A DNA stretch of 33,395 bases from Branchiostoma floridae (lineage: Eukaryota; Chordata; Leptocardii; Amphioxiformes; Branchiostomatidae): the NCBI RefSeq assembly GCF_000003815.2, contig NC_049988.1:9947917-9981311 (forward strand), given 5' to 3'. The notes below the pieces were generated by a model, which did no database searches, was not told where the DNA came from, and was given only the letters and a program-made list of their open reading frames with translations. The first letter of the stretch is position 1; each line of letters starts with the position of its first letter. Both the position numbers and the translations under genes were made by a program. Shown here piece by piece: positions 13,279-23,800 of the stretch.

Positions 13279-14916
13279 CCCGTGAGTCATACGGTCGCAC
13301 AGCCAAAATTAACCTGTGATAAAGCTGGCAGGTGGCACAGGTATATGAAAGAAGAAAATAGTCTGTGAGTCATACGGTCGCACAGCCATAAATAACCTGT
13401 GAGTTATACGTTCTCACAGGTAAATAAAAATAAGAAAATGGACTGTGAGTCATACGGTCGCACAGCCATAAATAACCTGTGAGTTATACGTTCTCACAGG
13501 TAAATAAAAATAAGAAAATGGACTGTGAGTCATACGGTCGCACAGCCATAAATAACCTGTGTTAACCCTTCAAGCAGGTGGCACAGGTAAATAACAATAT
13601 GAAAATGGACTGTGAGTCATACGGTCGCACAGCCATAAATAACCTGTGTTAACCCTTTCAGCAGGTGTCACAGGTAAATAAAAATAGAAAATGGACTGTG
13701 AGTCATACGGTCGCACAGCCATAAAATAACCTGTGTTAACCCTTCAANNNNNNNNNNNNNNNNNNNNNNNNNNNNNNNNNNNNNNNNNNNNNNNNNNNNN
13801 NNNNNNNNNNNNNNNNNNNNNNNNNNNNNNNNNNNNNNNNNNNNNNNNNNNNNNNNNNNNNNNNNNNNNNNNNNNNNNNNNNNNNNNNNNNNNNNNNNNN
13901 NNNNNNNNNNNNNNNNNNNNNNNNNNNNNNNNNNNNNNNNNNNNNNNNNNNNNNNNNNNNNNNNNNNNNNNNNNNNNNNNNNNNNNNNNNNNNNNNNNNN
14001 NNNNNNNNNNNNNNNNNNNNNNNNNNNNNNNNNNNNNNNNNNNNNNNNNNNNNNNNNNNNNNNNNNNNNNNNNNNNNNNNNNNNNNNNNNNNNNNNNNNN
14101 NNNNNNNNNNNNNNNNNNNNNNNNNNNNNNNNNNNNNNNNNNNNNNNNNNNNNNNNNTCAAGCAGGTGGCACAGGTAGATAATATAAGAGGATGTTCTAT
14201 GAGTCAAACGGTCGATCAGTCAATTATAACCTGTGAGTTATACGTTCTCACAGGTAAAAGAAATAAGAAAATGGTCTGTGAGTCATACGGTCGCACAGCC
14301 ATAAATAACCTGTGTTAAACCTTCAAGCAGGTGGCACAGGTAAATAATATAAGAGGATGGTCTATGAGTCAAACGGTCGATCAGTCAATTATAACCTGTG
14401 AGTTATACGTTCTCACAGGTAAAAGAAATAAGAAAATGGTCTGTGAGTCATACGGTCGCACAGCCATAAATAACCTGTGTTAAACCTTCAAGCAGGTGGC
14501 ACAGGTAAATAATATAAGAGGATGGTCTATGAGTCAAACGGTCGGTCAATTATAACCTGTGTGTTATACGTTCTCACAGATAAAAGAAATAAGAAAATGG
14601 TCTGTGAGTCATACGGTCGCACAGCCATAAATAACCTGTGTTAAACCTTCAAGCAGGTGGCACAGGTAAATAATATAAGAGGATGGTCTATGAGTCAAAC
14701 GGTCGATCAGTCAATTATAACCTGTGAGTTATACGTTCTCACAGGTAAAAGAAATAAGAAAATGGTCTGTGAGTCATACGGTCGCACAGCCATAAATAAC
14801 CTGTGTTAAACCTTCAAGCAGGTGGCACAGGTAAATAATATAAGATGATGGTCTATGAGTCAAACGGTCGCTCAGTCAATAATGACCTGTGAGTTATACC
14901 TTTACACAGATAAATG
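13279..14916 (+). repeat. Hairpin satellite block 1 (80-87-bp monomers, 165-bp higher-order unit)
   Basis: Monomers start with CTGTGAGTCATACGGTC at 13363, 13443, 13523, 13610 and 13696 (steps 80, 80, 87, 86). After the assembly gap the pattern becomes a 165-bp unit of two unlike halves: AAACGGTC recurs at 14206, 14371, 14536, 14697 and 14862, and the 161 step is a 4-bp deletion. Each monomer carries an outer CTGTG...CACAG palindrome. A second palindrome is either CCTGTGAG/CTCACAGG (8-bp perfect arms, 9-nt loop) or CCTGTG/CACAGG with a longer loop, so inverted repeats recur about every 40 bp. There is no coding potential. Confidence 0.95.
13748..14157. other. Assembly gap (410 N)
   Basis: A run of 410 unknown bases inside the satellite block. 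Because both flanks are the same repeat family, the true length and copy number are unknown and the array may be collapsed here. Translated frames across the Ns are meaningless. Confidence 0.99.
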
Positions 14917-15370
14917 GGTAGCTGGTTTCACCTGCCGAACAAACCTTCTGGGAACTGAATTGTTACATTTTTACTACTACTTGAATTCTTCGTTTCTTCT
15001 CAGGCGACACCAACTTTTTAGGGGGTGAAATCACACCAGTGGCTATAATGATCTCCCAATTGGTTAAGCAACATGAAAGTTGTGGTGCATATTTTTTAAA
15101 CATTACAGGGGTTGTGAAAAATGAAGGAACCAGTGATGTTGTCTATAATTTGCTCCATATCAAGTCATAAAGGCAGGCGACAGCATTTTTTACATTTCAA
15201 CAAGAACGAGCGTAATGTGTCCCTGCCTTTGTTTCCACCCTGTAGACAGTCTGGGATTTCTAATAAATCTATGTATTTATAGGGTACAATTCACCCTTGT
15301 AGCTACTGGGATGGTCACAGTAGGGAATACTTCCTTGGTACTTTACCCAGGGAACACGGGATTCCTGTTT
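14917..15370. other. Unique spacer between the two hairpin satellite blocks
   Basis: About 450 bp of non-repetitive sequence separates the two arrays. No coding frame or recognisable element is visible in it. Confidence 0.6.
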
Positions 15371-16212
15371 AAGAGAATGGTCTAAGAGTCACACAGTCAT
15401 AGAGCCAAAATAACCTGTGGTAACCCTCCTATCAAGTCGCACAGGTAAATAGAATAAGAGAATGGTCTGTGAGCCATACGACCACACAGCCAAAATATAA
15501 CCTGTAAGTCCTACTTTCGCACAGGTAAATAGAATAAGAGAATGGTCTGTGAGCCATACGGCCACACAGCCGAAATATAACATGTGGGTCCTACTTTCGC
15601 ACAGGTAAATAGAATAAGGGAATGCCGAATGGTCTGTGAGCCATTCAGCCACACAGCCGAAATATAACATGTGAGTCCTACTTTCGCATAGGATAATAGA
15701 ATAAAAGAATGGTCTGTGAGTCATACGGTCACACAGCCAATATATAACATGCGAGTCCTACTTTCGCACAGGTAAATAGAATAAGAGAATGGTCTGAGAG
15801 CCATACAGCCACACAGCCGAAATATAACATGTGAGTCCTACTTTCGCATAGGATAATAGAATAAAAGAATGGTCTGTGAGTCATACGGTCACACAACCAA
15901 TATATAACATGTGAGTCCTACGTTCGCACAGGTAAATAGAATAAGAGAATGGTCTGAGAGCCATACAGCCACACAGCCGAAATATAACATGTGGGTCCTA
16001 CTTTCGCATAGGTAAATAGAATAAAAGAATGGTCTGTGAGTCATACGGTCACACAGCCTAAACATAACCTGTGAGTCATACTTTCGCACCGGTAAATAGA
16101 AAAGAAGAAAAATGGTCTGTATGGTGACACATTTTAAAATTAACTTCGCAGTATTGAGTCAACGATCAGCCATGAACAAATACTAACTGTGAGCCATACG
16201 GTCACACAGCAG
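15371..16212 (+). repeat. Hairpin satellite block 2 (80-bp monomers)
   Basis: The GGTCTG word recurs with CTG at 15467, 15547, 15634, 15714, 15794, 15874, 15954 and 16034, i.e. an 80-bp step with one 87-bp exception. Monomers are related to block 1 (CTGTGAGYCATACGGYC...ACACAG followed by CCTGTGAGTCCTAC...CGCACAGG) but form a distinct subfamily with C-for-T substitutions in the loops. The regular array ends near 16100, and one isolated decayed half-unit lies at 16187-16210. Minus-strand frames in the array are chance products of the repeat. Confidence 0.93.
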
Positions 16213-16433
16213 AATTATCTTTATAAACCAGGCATAACGGGTAAAGACCATGACCTGATATTGAGCTAATTTCATGATGTATAAACCCAAGAAGGTTAAA
16301 AAATATCAAAACAGGCAAAAACCTGACTTGTTACCGGCAAGAATTAATTTTCGAATTAAAAAGAAACAAAATATGATACAAAATAATCCACAATAATCAG
16401 CTAACCAAACTCACTCGGGACTGGGTGGGAGGG

Positions 16434-16661
16434 CACAAAAATATGCGATTAACTCCCCAATTCGGGCGTGGAGCTCGGGGAAGTTCAAACTGCCCTTCTT
16501 CTATCTCTGTCAAGAATGATTCAGCGTTCGAATCTCTGAACACTGCTTGTTTGAAGGGCGCTGATTGGTTGTTCGAAAAGAACTTCGGTTTGATGCTTGG
16601 CCCCTGTAACGTTGGGCCAAATCAAAATATATCGGCCGTCACGTCCGGCCTAAATTTTTAT
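16434..16661. repeat. Interspersed duplicate, family 2 copy 1 (228 bp)
   Basis: Appears identical to 18434-18661 over 228 bp in the same orientation, at an offset of exactly 2000 bp. It abuts the other duplicate family (16661-16948) with no spacer, so 16434-16948 reads as one 515-bp composite whose two halves each occur alone elsewhere. Confidence 0.92.
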
Positions 16662-16948
16662 TTTTGTTTCACAAAAATGAATTTATGCCTACCTTCTCGG
16701 CCGTTATAGTTATTCAGAAAGAACCCATAATCACTCCACACTAAATGTTTCTTGGTGGGAATACCAGCAACTTTTATTGACTGGCATAAAGCATAACAAA
16801 TACGAGAAACTTTACAAACCAAAATGGAAATCATTTTGCACAAATTGTCATGCCTGACATATACGATCATTACACTTATTGTGTATCTGAAAATGTTTTA
16901 CAAACGTTGTAATATAACCAACAATCAATCACGATTTTTCCACCCGCC
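16661..16948. repeat. Interspersed duplicate, family 1 copy 2 (288 bp)
   Basis: Second copy of 10563-10850, one mismatch noticed. Beyond 16948 the flanks diverge from copy 1. The right edge falls at a minus-strand GGCGG/GTGGAA site next to the open frame at 17178-16949. Confidence 0.9.
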
Positions 16949-17178
16949 AATGGAGCGATAGCGACGAAAACCCCCCCAAAGCGAGCCGCTAGGCGATTTA
17001 GAAAGGCCAGTAAGGTAGGCATGAACAAAATGATGATCCCTGGAAACGTGACCATCAGATTCAGATACCCCTTTCCACGATACTGTGCTGTTTCTCTCAT
17101 GAACAAATAAATGCCATACAATAAGCACTCATAAACACCGGATAGTGAAATTACCCCTCCTGATTTACCTTGTTTCAT
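16949..17178 (-). pseudogene. Possible membrane-protein exon or gene fragment
   Basis: On the minus strand a frame of about 77 codons runs from 17178 to the repeat boundary. It contains a hydrophobic helix (VTFPGIIILFMPTLLAFL), then NRLAARFGG and another apolar stretch (VFVAIAPLAGG), with moderately GC-rich third positions unlike the surrounding AT-rich DNA. The frame continues through the duplicated segment to a stop at 16876. A further open frame in the duplicate (16870-16686) ends at an AAG/GTAGGC donor-like site. Joining the two with the visible GT and AG sites does not keep phase, so if this was a gene it is broken or my splice choice is wrong. I do not recognise the family. Confidence 0.22.
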
Positions 17179-17471
17179 TTATGCACAATGTCAAAATTTT
17201 GAAATCCACTCTGTGGTACTTCTGTCGTCACTGTTAAACAGTAGTCTGAGCTTACGATACAAAGATTCAAAATAACCATCTATGACATTGCTTGAATGCT
17301 TGAAAGTCCTGAATTCCATTTTTCTCGGCAGGATTTATAACGTTATAGATTCTATGCAAAGTTTTGTAATCGTGTCGATACATAAGATAACGTTAGTAAC
17401 GGCACGGAACTTTAATCGGATACTTTTCAAACCCCATCTGTCAGTCAAAAACTAGCTCCGGTATGCAAAAT

Positions 17472-17541
17472 ATTTTCAGTGCTTTACAAAATCGGTAAGA
17501 TATACGATTTTCAGTGCTTTACAAAATCGGTAAGATATACG
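17472..17541 (+). repeat. 35-bp direct tandem duplication
   Basis: A 35-bp unit beginning ATTTTCAGTGCTTTAC and ending in TATACG is present twice, head to tail (17472-17506 and 17507-17541), apparently without mismatch. This is a recent simple duplication. Confidence 0.95.
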
Positions 17542-18433
17542 ACTTAAAACCTTGTTAAGTTTGAGCCCAGAAAGATTGCACATTGCAACGACAAGTTAAT
17601 CAATCTTCCGGAATGTTTTCAAGCCAATAAGTAGCAATTATACTTTACATCCTCACATTACACTTTTATCATCACAGAGAATATAAAAACAAATTAATAA
17701 AATGTCCGTCTATGGCAACCGATATGCCCTGAAGTGTCCTTCTTTTAAGTACATCTCCAGTCTTTGTCAATCTAAATCGGGCGGAAATCAGAACACGTGC
17801 CATTTTGAATCATGCCTCAGCACGCCATTTCACCCCTATTATTGAAAATGCTCACATCCAAAAGCTAGCAGTATGGACCTCACGGCCATACCAACAGCCC
17901 CCACGTGGGGAACATACAGTAGAGAGTTTGTAATGTGTTATTCGAACCCTATTTGATATTAAACGCCTGTATGAAGTTCCCTCATCCTGACTAGAAACGT
18001 TCAGATAAACACCAAATCGCAGTTATACTACCCTTGACTTAACAGTTTTCAGTCAAGTAAATCTGTAAAAAGTTTCGTGAAGACTCCATGGCCTTTTCGT
18101 CACCCACGCTGACAAGAGTTCTTTGTAACACAAACAATCGTCTGCTGTTTGCTTCCCGTCTTGCTACTAGTAGACTAGTGACTGAGATAAACTGTGAATG
18201 AACACAGGCTACATACCCCAATACTTATATGGATAAAAAAGAAAGACCTGGGGCATCAGTGTACATGTGCCCGGAAAGTTTCCAAACTCATATTGTGGAA
18301 TCGAACGTTACCAATGTCAAGATACGAATATCCCACTTACCGCAACAGTGTACGTTAACGTTCAAATCCAGCGCTGTAAATTCCCCCAAAGCGACGATTC
18401 ACAAAACAACAAAAGATAAGATTAACTCACAAA
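17542..18433. other. No gene recognised
   Basis: Only short frames. A minus-strand GTAAGT donor-like site near 18342 follows about 19 open codons but has no recognisable upstream acceptor. Confidence 0.4.
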
Positions 18434-18661
18434 CACAAAAATATGCGATTAACTCCCCAATTCGGGCGTGGAGCTCGGGGAAGTTCAAACTGCCCTTCTT
18501 CTATCTCTGTCAAGAATGATTCAGCGTTCGAATCTCTGAACACTGCTTGTTTGAAGGGCGCTGATTGGTTGTTCGAAAAGAACTTCGGTTTGATGCTTGG
18601 CCCCTGTAACGTTGGGCCAAATCAAAATATATCGGCCGTCACGTCCGGCCTAAATTTTTAT
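18434..18661. repeat. Interspersed duplicate, family 2 copy 2 (228 bp)
   Basis: Copy of 16434-16661 without the adjoining family-1 half. The sequence diverges immediately after 18661. Confidence 0.92.
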
Positions 18662-18745
18662 ATAATACATCACTTAAGAAGTTGAAGATGGTATGAGAAT
18701 TGCAACAGAGGACTGCCTACCATATGCGCTACCCTGTAACATATA

Positions 18746-19281
18746 CAGTCAAACCTGCCCGAGCGACCACCTCTTCTCTGCGACCACCTGGCCATTTCGA
18801 CCGCTTTTTCTCGGTCCCGATTTTTTTCCCCATTGACGTAAGCATTAAGCGACCTTTTCTCAACGACCACCTGGCCAACGCGACCGCGACCGGCCCAAAT
18901 TGGGACCCATGACGACCGCATCATTTTCAAAATTGAGGTATCATCGATTTTTGATGATAACTAGCGTGATTTTGTGCCGAAATCATTGTAAGAAAATCCG
19001 AATTTAGTTGTTACAAAAGATTTTAGTGTACAAATACTTGAGCTTTAAAACACTGTATCGTATAAAACTTCGATAAAATCTTGGGGTTAAATTTACAGTG
19101 TGCGTGTTGTATTTGACATTGTGTGCGTGCAGTATGCTTGCTATTTGCCATTCAACACAACGGAAACCTTTTATACTTTGCATCGGGCATGTTTTGAGTC
19201 CATACTCCTCTCAGCGACCACCTGTCCAAATCGACCGTTTTTTCCCGTCCCCCGGGTGGTCGACTTGGGCAGGTTTGACTG
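18746..19281. mobile_element. TA-flanked MITE, 536 bp, Tc1/mariner-pogo type ends
   Basis: The left end CAGTCAAACCTGCCC and the right end GGGCAGGTTTGACTG are perfect 15-bp inverted repeats; similarity extends to about 27 bp through GACCACC. Both are immediately flanked by TA (18744-18745 and 19282-19283), the duplication expected of the Tc1/mariner/pogo superfamily. A subterminal motif, CGACCACCTG(G/T)CCA(A/T)(A/T)TCGACCG, lies near each end. There is no transposase frame, so the element is non-autonomous. Confidence 0.85.
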
Positions 19282-19283
19282 TA

Positions 19284-20786
19284 AATGTAGATGTAGTAAT
19301 CTTTATGAATTTTATTTTTCGACAATCGTACATGATACAAACAGCGATACTTCAGGTGTCATCTGGCCTATATCTATAACAGTCAGTGTATGAGAACATA
19401 GACCCTGCCAAGCCTAACTCGCTCTGACGCGCTCCAAGCTATATATACATATATATGACATCCATCTGCCCTATTATAGCCATGTTGCTGCCTTGCAAAC
19501 ATCAACGGTTGATTTTAGTTCCATCCACGAGGCATCGAGTTATGGCAAGTTTTATTACATTATCAAGTCATAGCTTCAGATTGGTTTCGGCGTCATACCT
19601 TATGAATCTCCGATTAGTGCTGTGCGGGCAGCTTTAATGATGTTACACACGGCTACTGGCTCAATGGAATATTCACGCTGTAACGGCTGTCAGAGATGTT
19701 GCTCCTGTATTCTTCCATGTGATTAAAATTTCACGATGTATTTTACGTATACAGACCTACATGTGATGTGCAGAGAAACAATTCATAGCCTCCAACGACA
19801 TCTTATTGCAGACGAACTGTGTTTTATACCTCAATTATCACCTCTTATGTTGATTGATTCCCATTCCAATTTCGAATTTACGTACGGCATCTGGGTACCA
19901 GGATCATGAAAGCCAATAACCTACAAAATACTTGTACTGGTTTAAGATATCCTTTATGGTGGCTGTGGTTTCTTATCTTTTGTAATTCTGTTTCTTCGAA
20001 GACTGCAAGCTTTCAGTTAGTTTCAGGGAAAAGTTAAAGCACCCTTACTGATTAGGGGTTGTAAACGGAATCGATGATAAAACTAGGTTACCATGTTAAT
20101 CATACTAATGGAGCTGTGTGTATGACATAGGCCTTTGTGTGTTCCGACTTTGCAAACCTCTAAAGAAACAATCCTAACATGTATAAAACTGCAAAAGAAT
20201 TCTGGTCAGCAAAATGGAAATTCCGATTTCTTTGGAAAATGAACATACCTAATTAGGTGTTCTGGTGATTCGACCTATCCACATGGTAAGTATCAGACGT
20301 ATTGTGTCTTTAAGGCCCGTAAGGTTTTTTTTTTTTTTAATTTTTCGCTTTTCATTTTGGATCATATATCAGTATTCCAACTGCACTTATTGGCATGTTT
20401 TCATGTATTTAGTGTGTATATGGTAAAGTTATACCGAATGGTTTCCTTAGTTCTTCACATATCAATTTTCAGTACGGCTGTTCAGCAGAAGCTGTCTGCT
20501 TTGTGAGGTTACATTATCACCCAGCCCACACTCCCTCTTAATATTAGGTGTGACTGTGTTTGTCTGTCTGCCTTTGTGTTTCCGTTTTTTTTTGTAGCCA
20601 GCATAACACTAGAACATTCAGATGGATAATGATGATATTTGGTATGGTGGTAGATGTTGGGAAGATAAAGGTTAAGCTTAATTTTTGGACCCCTAGTATG
20701 TGACCTTGGTATTGCAGCACAACTTCCGTTTCTTGTTGTTTGAAGTTTTACTGTACTGCCTGTTTACTTCCGCTTGCTGAAGGGCC
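19284..20786. other. Upstream region of the RAMP gene; no other gene recognised
   Basis: Intergenic or 5' flanking sequence with no credible exon. A T12-type homopolymer lies near 20325. An acceptor-like GTATTGCAG near 20708-20716 could end a 5'UTR intron of RAMP, but this is speculative. No clear TATA element was identified. Confidence 0.4.
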
Positions 20787-20861
20787 ATGGTACACCATGA
20801 CGCGGATGACAGGACTGCTGTTGTTCTGCACATTGACAGTGTTGTCCTGCAGCCAGGCTGA
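20787..20861 (+). promoter_or_regulatory. Upstream ORF overlapping the RAMP start
   Basis: An ATG at 20787 in strong Kozak context (GGCCATGG) opens 24 codons ending at TGA 20859-20861, in a different frame and overlapping the RAMP start at 20797. If it is in the mRNA it would reduce initiation at the RAMP ATG. It is irrelevant if transcription or splicing begins between the two ATGs. Confidence 0.45.
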
Positions 20862-23800
20862 GTTCATCTCAGGAAAGGAAAGTAAGATTATTAAATGATA
20901 TCATCGGAAAAGGCATTCATATCCCGTGAGTAAGGATTGTAAACATATTAAGAAATGTATGTTAAAAATGTATGATCCCCAACAAAAATAGCCCACATAG
21001 TAAGCGAATATCATTTGAATGGCATGGCATCTCTCTTCTTCTGTTAATCAACGAAAACACTGTACGTACGCAAAATATGATGACAACTTGCTGTTTCAAT
21101 CAATATCATCCTATTTCCAGATACTACCATGTAATCTTATTTGCTCTATGGATAGACCCACAAATGAAGTTACCGGCGTGCGTCATTGTCATTATCGTAT
21201 GTTACCCTTGGCAATGAGGTTTCGTTGCTAATTTCATGGGCATAAAGTGATAAATATGAATTCAATGAGAGGACAGATGGACATTTCATAACATATAACG
21301 TCTTGTTTCACATCAAAACATCATCATGTATACTTAATTACATTTACAGACTATGAGAACATGACTAACAGTACATGTGCACGCTGACACATACATGGTG
21401 ATGAAAATAGAAATTCAAAATTTGAGACCACGACACATGATGATGTAAAAGAACACTATAAATGATATAGTAGGATGCAAATTTGTAACATAGAATGCAT
21501 GTATATCATTTTTGACATTGTACACGGTTGAATCAGGAAACCATGACTCTCTCCTGCCAAGCCTGTATCATCACGAGTAGTGCTATATAGGATACTTGAC
21601 TTTCCGTTTGGCCTCCCGACATACATGAACTTTTATGTGACGTATGGGCCGGGTTAACGATCCTGTTTGAAAGTGTGAAACAGATGGTATTAACGTTACT
21701 TGTCTGTGGTATTAATTGTCCGTGGGATGGAGACATAAAGCACATCGTAACATTTAATTAGACTAGAAGAAGTTTAATATTTAATATCAGAATAATAATT
21801 TATTTTCAATAATAATCAATTTTCAATAATAATTGATTTTTAATAATAATCTATTTTTAATAATAATTCATTTTAATAATAATTTATTTTCAATGATAAT
21901 CTATTTTTAATATTAATTTATTTTCAATAATAAATTGTTTTTAATTATATTCAGATTTTGGCTCAATGTGCAATTTGGGAGCAAAAATGTCGTTTGTGGC
22001 TGTTTTGAAAGCAGAAAAAGTAACTAAGACATAACATTTTACATGGAAAATAGATCGTATATTGTATACTACTAGGAAAAGGTGTAGGCAATGGCAAAGA
22101 CTTCTAAAAGAATGACCACATGTAATGTGCCATATTTCACAAATGTGCATATTATGGGCACTACTGGTGTCAAATTTGAAATCTATCTGAAATTTGAAAG
22201 CTATCCTTTGAGAAACCTCATCTTGGATTGTCAAACTTAAATGTTTTAAGTTGCATTATTTTCGACATATAACCACAAAATACAATAAGAACGGACTACA
22301 AATATCCATAGGAATGTATTTAGTAAAAACTACAAAGAAGTGGCAAAATTCGAGTGATAATAACCTATTGTACCATTTCGCTTATGACATGGGCTGCCAT
22401 CTTGGATTTTGACCAATAACGTCATCAAATTAGCATAGATTATGAATATTTAATCATGAATGCTACATGATATTTTATAAGATGTTAATGCTATTGGAAA
22501 CAAGAGTGTTTACCAAGAAAACTATGAAACCTTAATGTTTACGCCGAAATCAGAGAGTTTTGTAAACTATGCCTGTCAGCAACCTGTTGCCAAGGCAACA
22601 CGAAATATCATAAACTTATTTCATTATCTTAAACTTGTTGCCAAGTAAATTTAAGGAGAAGTCAACAAGTTTGGTAGTCCTAGCTCACGTCGATCGGCAT
22701 TTACATGACGGCAAGTATTCCTATAAATCACCATATGGCTATTGCATATAAAGCAAATTAGTTTTTTGGGTGGGATGGGGTTAATTTTGAGATACGACTT
22801 TACTTTTTGTATCCAAAGTCTTGTATTAACCATTTCCCAAGTGGGTGAACCGGTCAGGACCAGTTTGAACCGGTTTGAACCAGTTTGAACCGGTCAGAAC
22901 CAGTTTGAACCGGTTGAAACCGGTCAGAACCAGTTTGAACCGGTTGAAACCGGTCAGAACCTGTTTGAAACGGTTAGAACTGGTTAGAACTACGGGTGGG
23001 GATCGATAAATGGCAAACTCAAAATATATGACACCAAACCGGTTCTAACTGGTTCAAACCGGTTCTGACTGGTTCTGACTGGTTCTGACCGGTTCAAACT
23101 GATTCTGACCGGTTCTAACTGGGTCTGACTGGTTTGAACCGCTTCTAACTGGTTCTGACCGGTTTAAACTGGTTCCGACTGATTCAAACCCGTTCTGACC
23201 GGATCTAACTGGTTCAAACTGGTTCAAACCGGTTCAAACCGGTTCTAACTGGTTCAAACCGGTTCTGACGGTTCAAACCGGTTCTGACCGGTTCAAACTG
23301 GTTCTGACCGGTTCAAACTGGTTCAAACCGGTTCTAACTGGTTCTGACCGGTTTAATTTGGTTCTGACCTGGTTTAAACTGGTTCTGACCGGTTCTAACT
23401 GGTTCTGACCGACTTGAACCGGTTCTAACTGGTTCTGACTGATTCAAACCGGTTCTGACCGGATCTAACTGGTTCTGACCGGTTCTGACCGGTTCAAACT
23501 GGTTCTTACCGCTTCAAACCGGTTCTAACTGGTTCTAACTGGTTCAAGCCGGTTCTGACCGGTTATAACCGGTTCTGACCGGTTCAAACTGGTCCTGACC
23601 GGTTCAAACTGGTTCAAACTGGTTCTAACCGGTTCTAACTGGCTCAAACCAGTTCTGACCGGTTATAACCGGTTCTGACCGATTCAAACTGGTCCTGACC
23701 GGTTCAAACCGGTTCTGACCGGTTATAACCGGTTCTGACCGGTTCTGACTGGTCCTGACCGGTTCAAACTGGTTCAAACCGGTTCTAACTGGTTCAAACT

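Noticed and set aside
13668-14207. Frames of 140-179 residues across the N run
   Set aside because: They consist almost entirely of unknown residues; the gap is not evidence of coding sequence.
15389-16089. Minus-strand frames of 66-111 residues in satellite block 2
   Set aside because: The reading frame simply follows the 80-bp repeat, has internal disruptions, no splice context and no recognisable domain.
13279-16212. CRISPR-like array (palindromic direct repeats at regular spacing)
   Set aside because: The whole 80-165-bp unit repeats, spacers are not unique, there are no cas genes, and the surroundings are intron-containing eukaryotic DNA.
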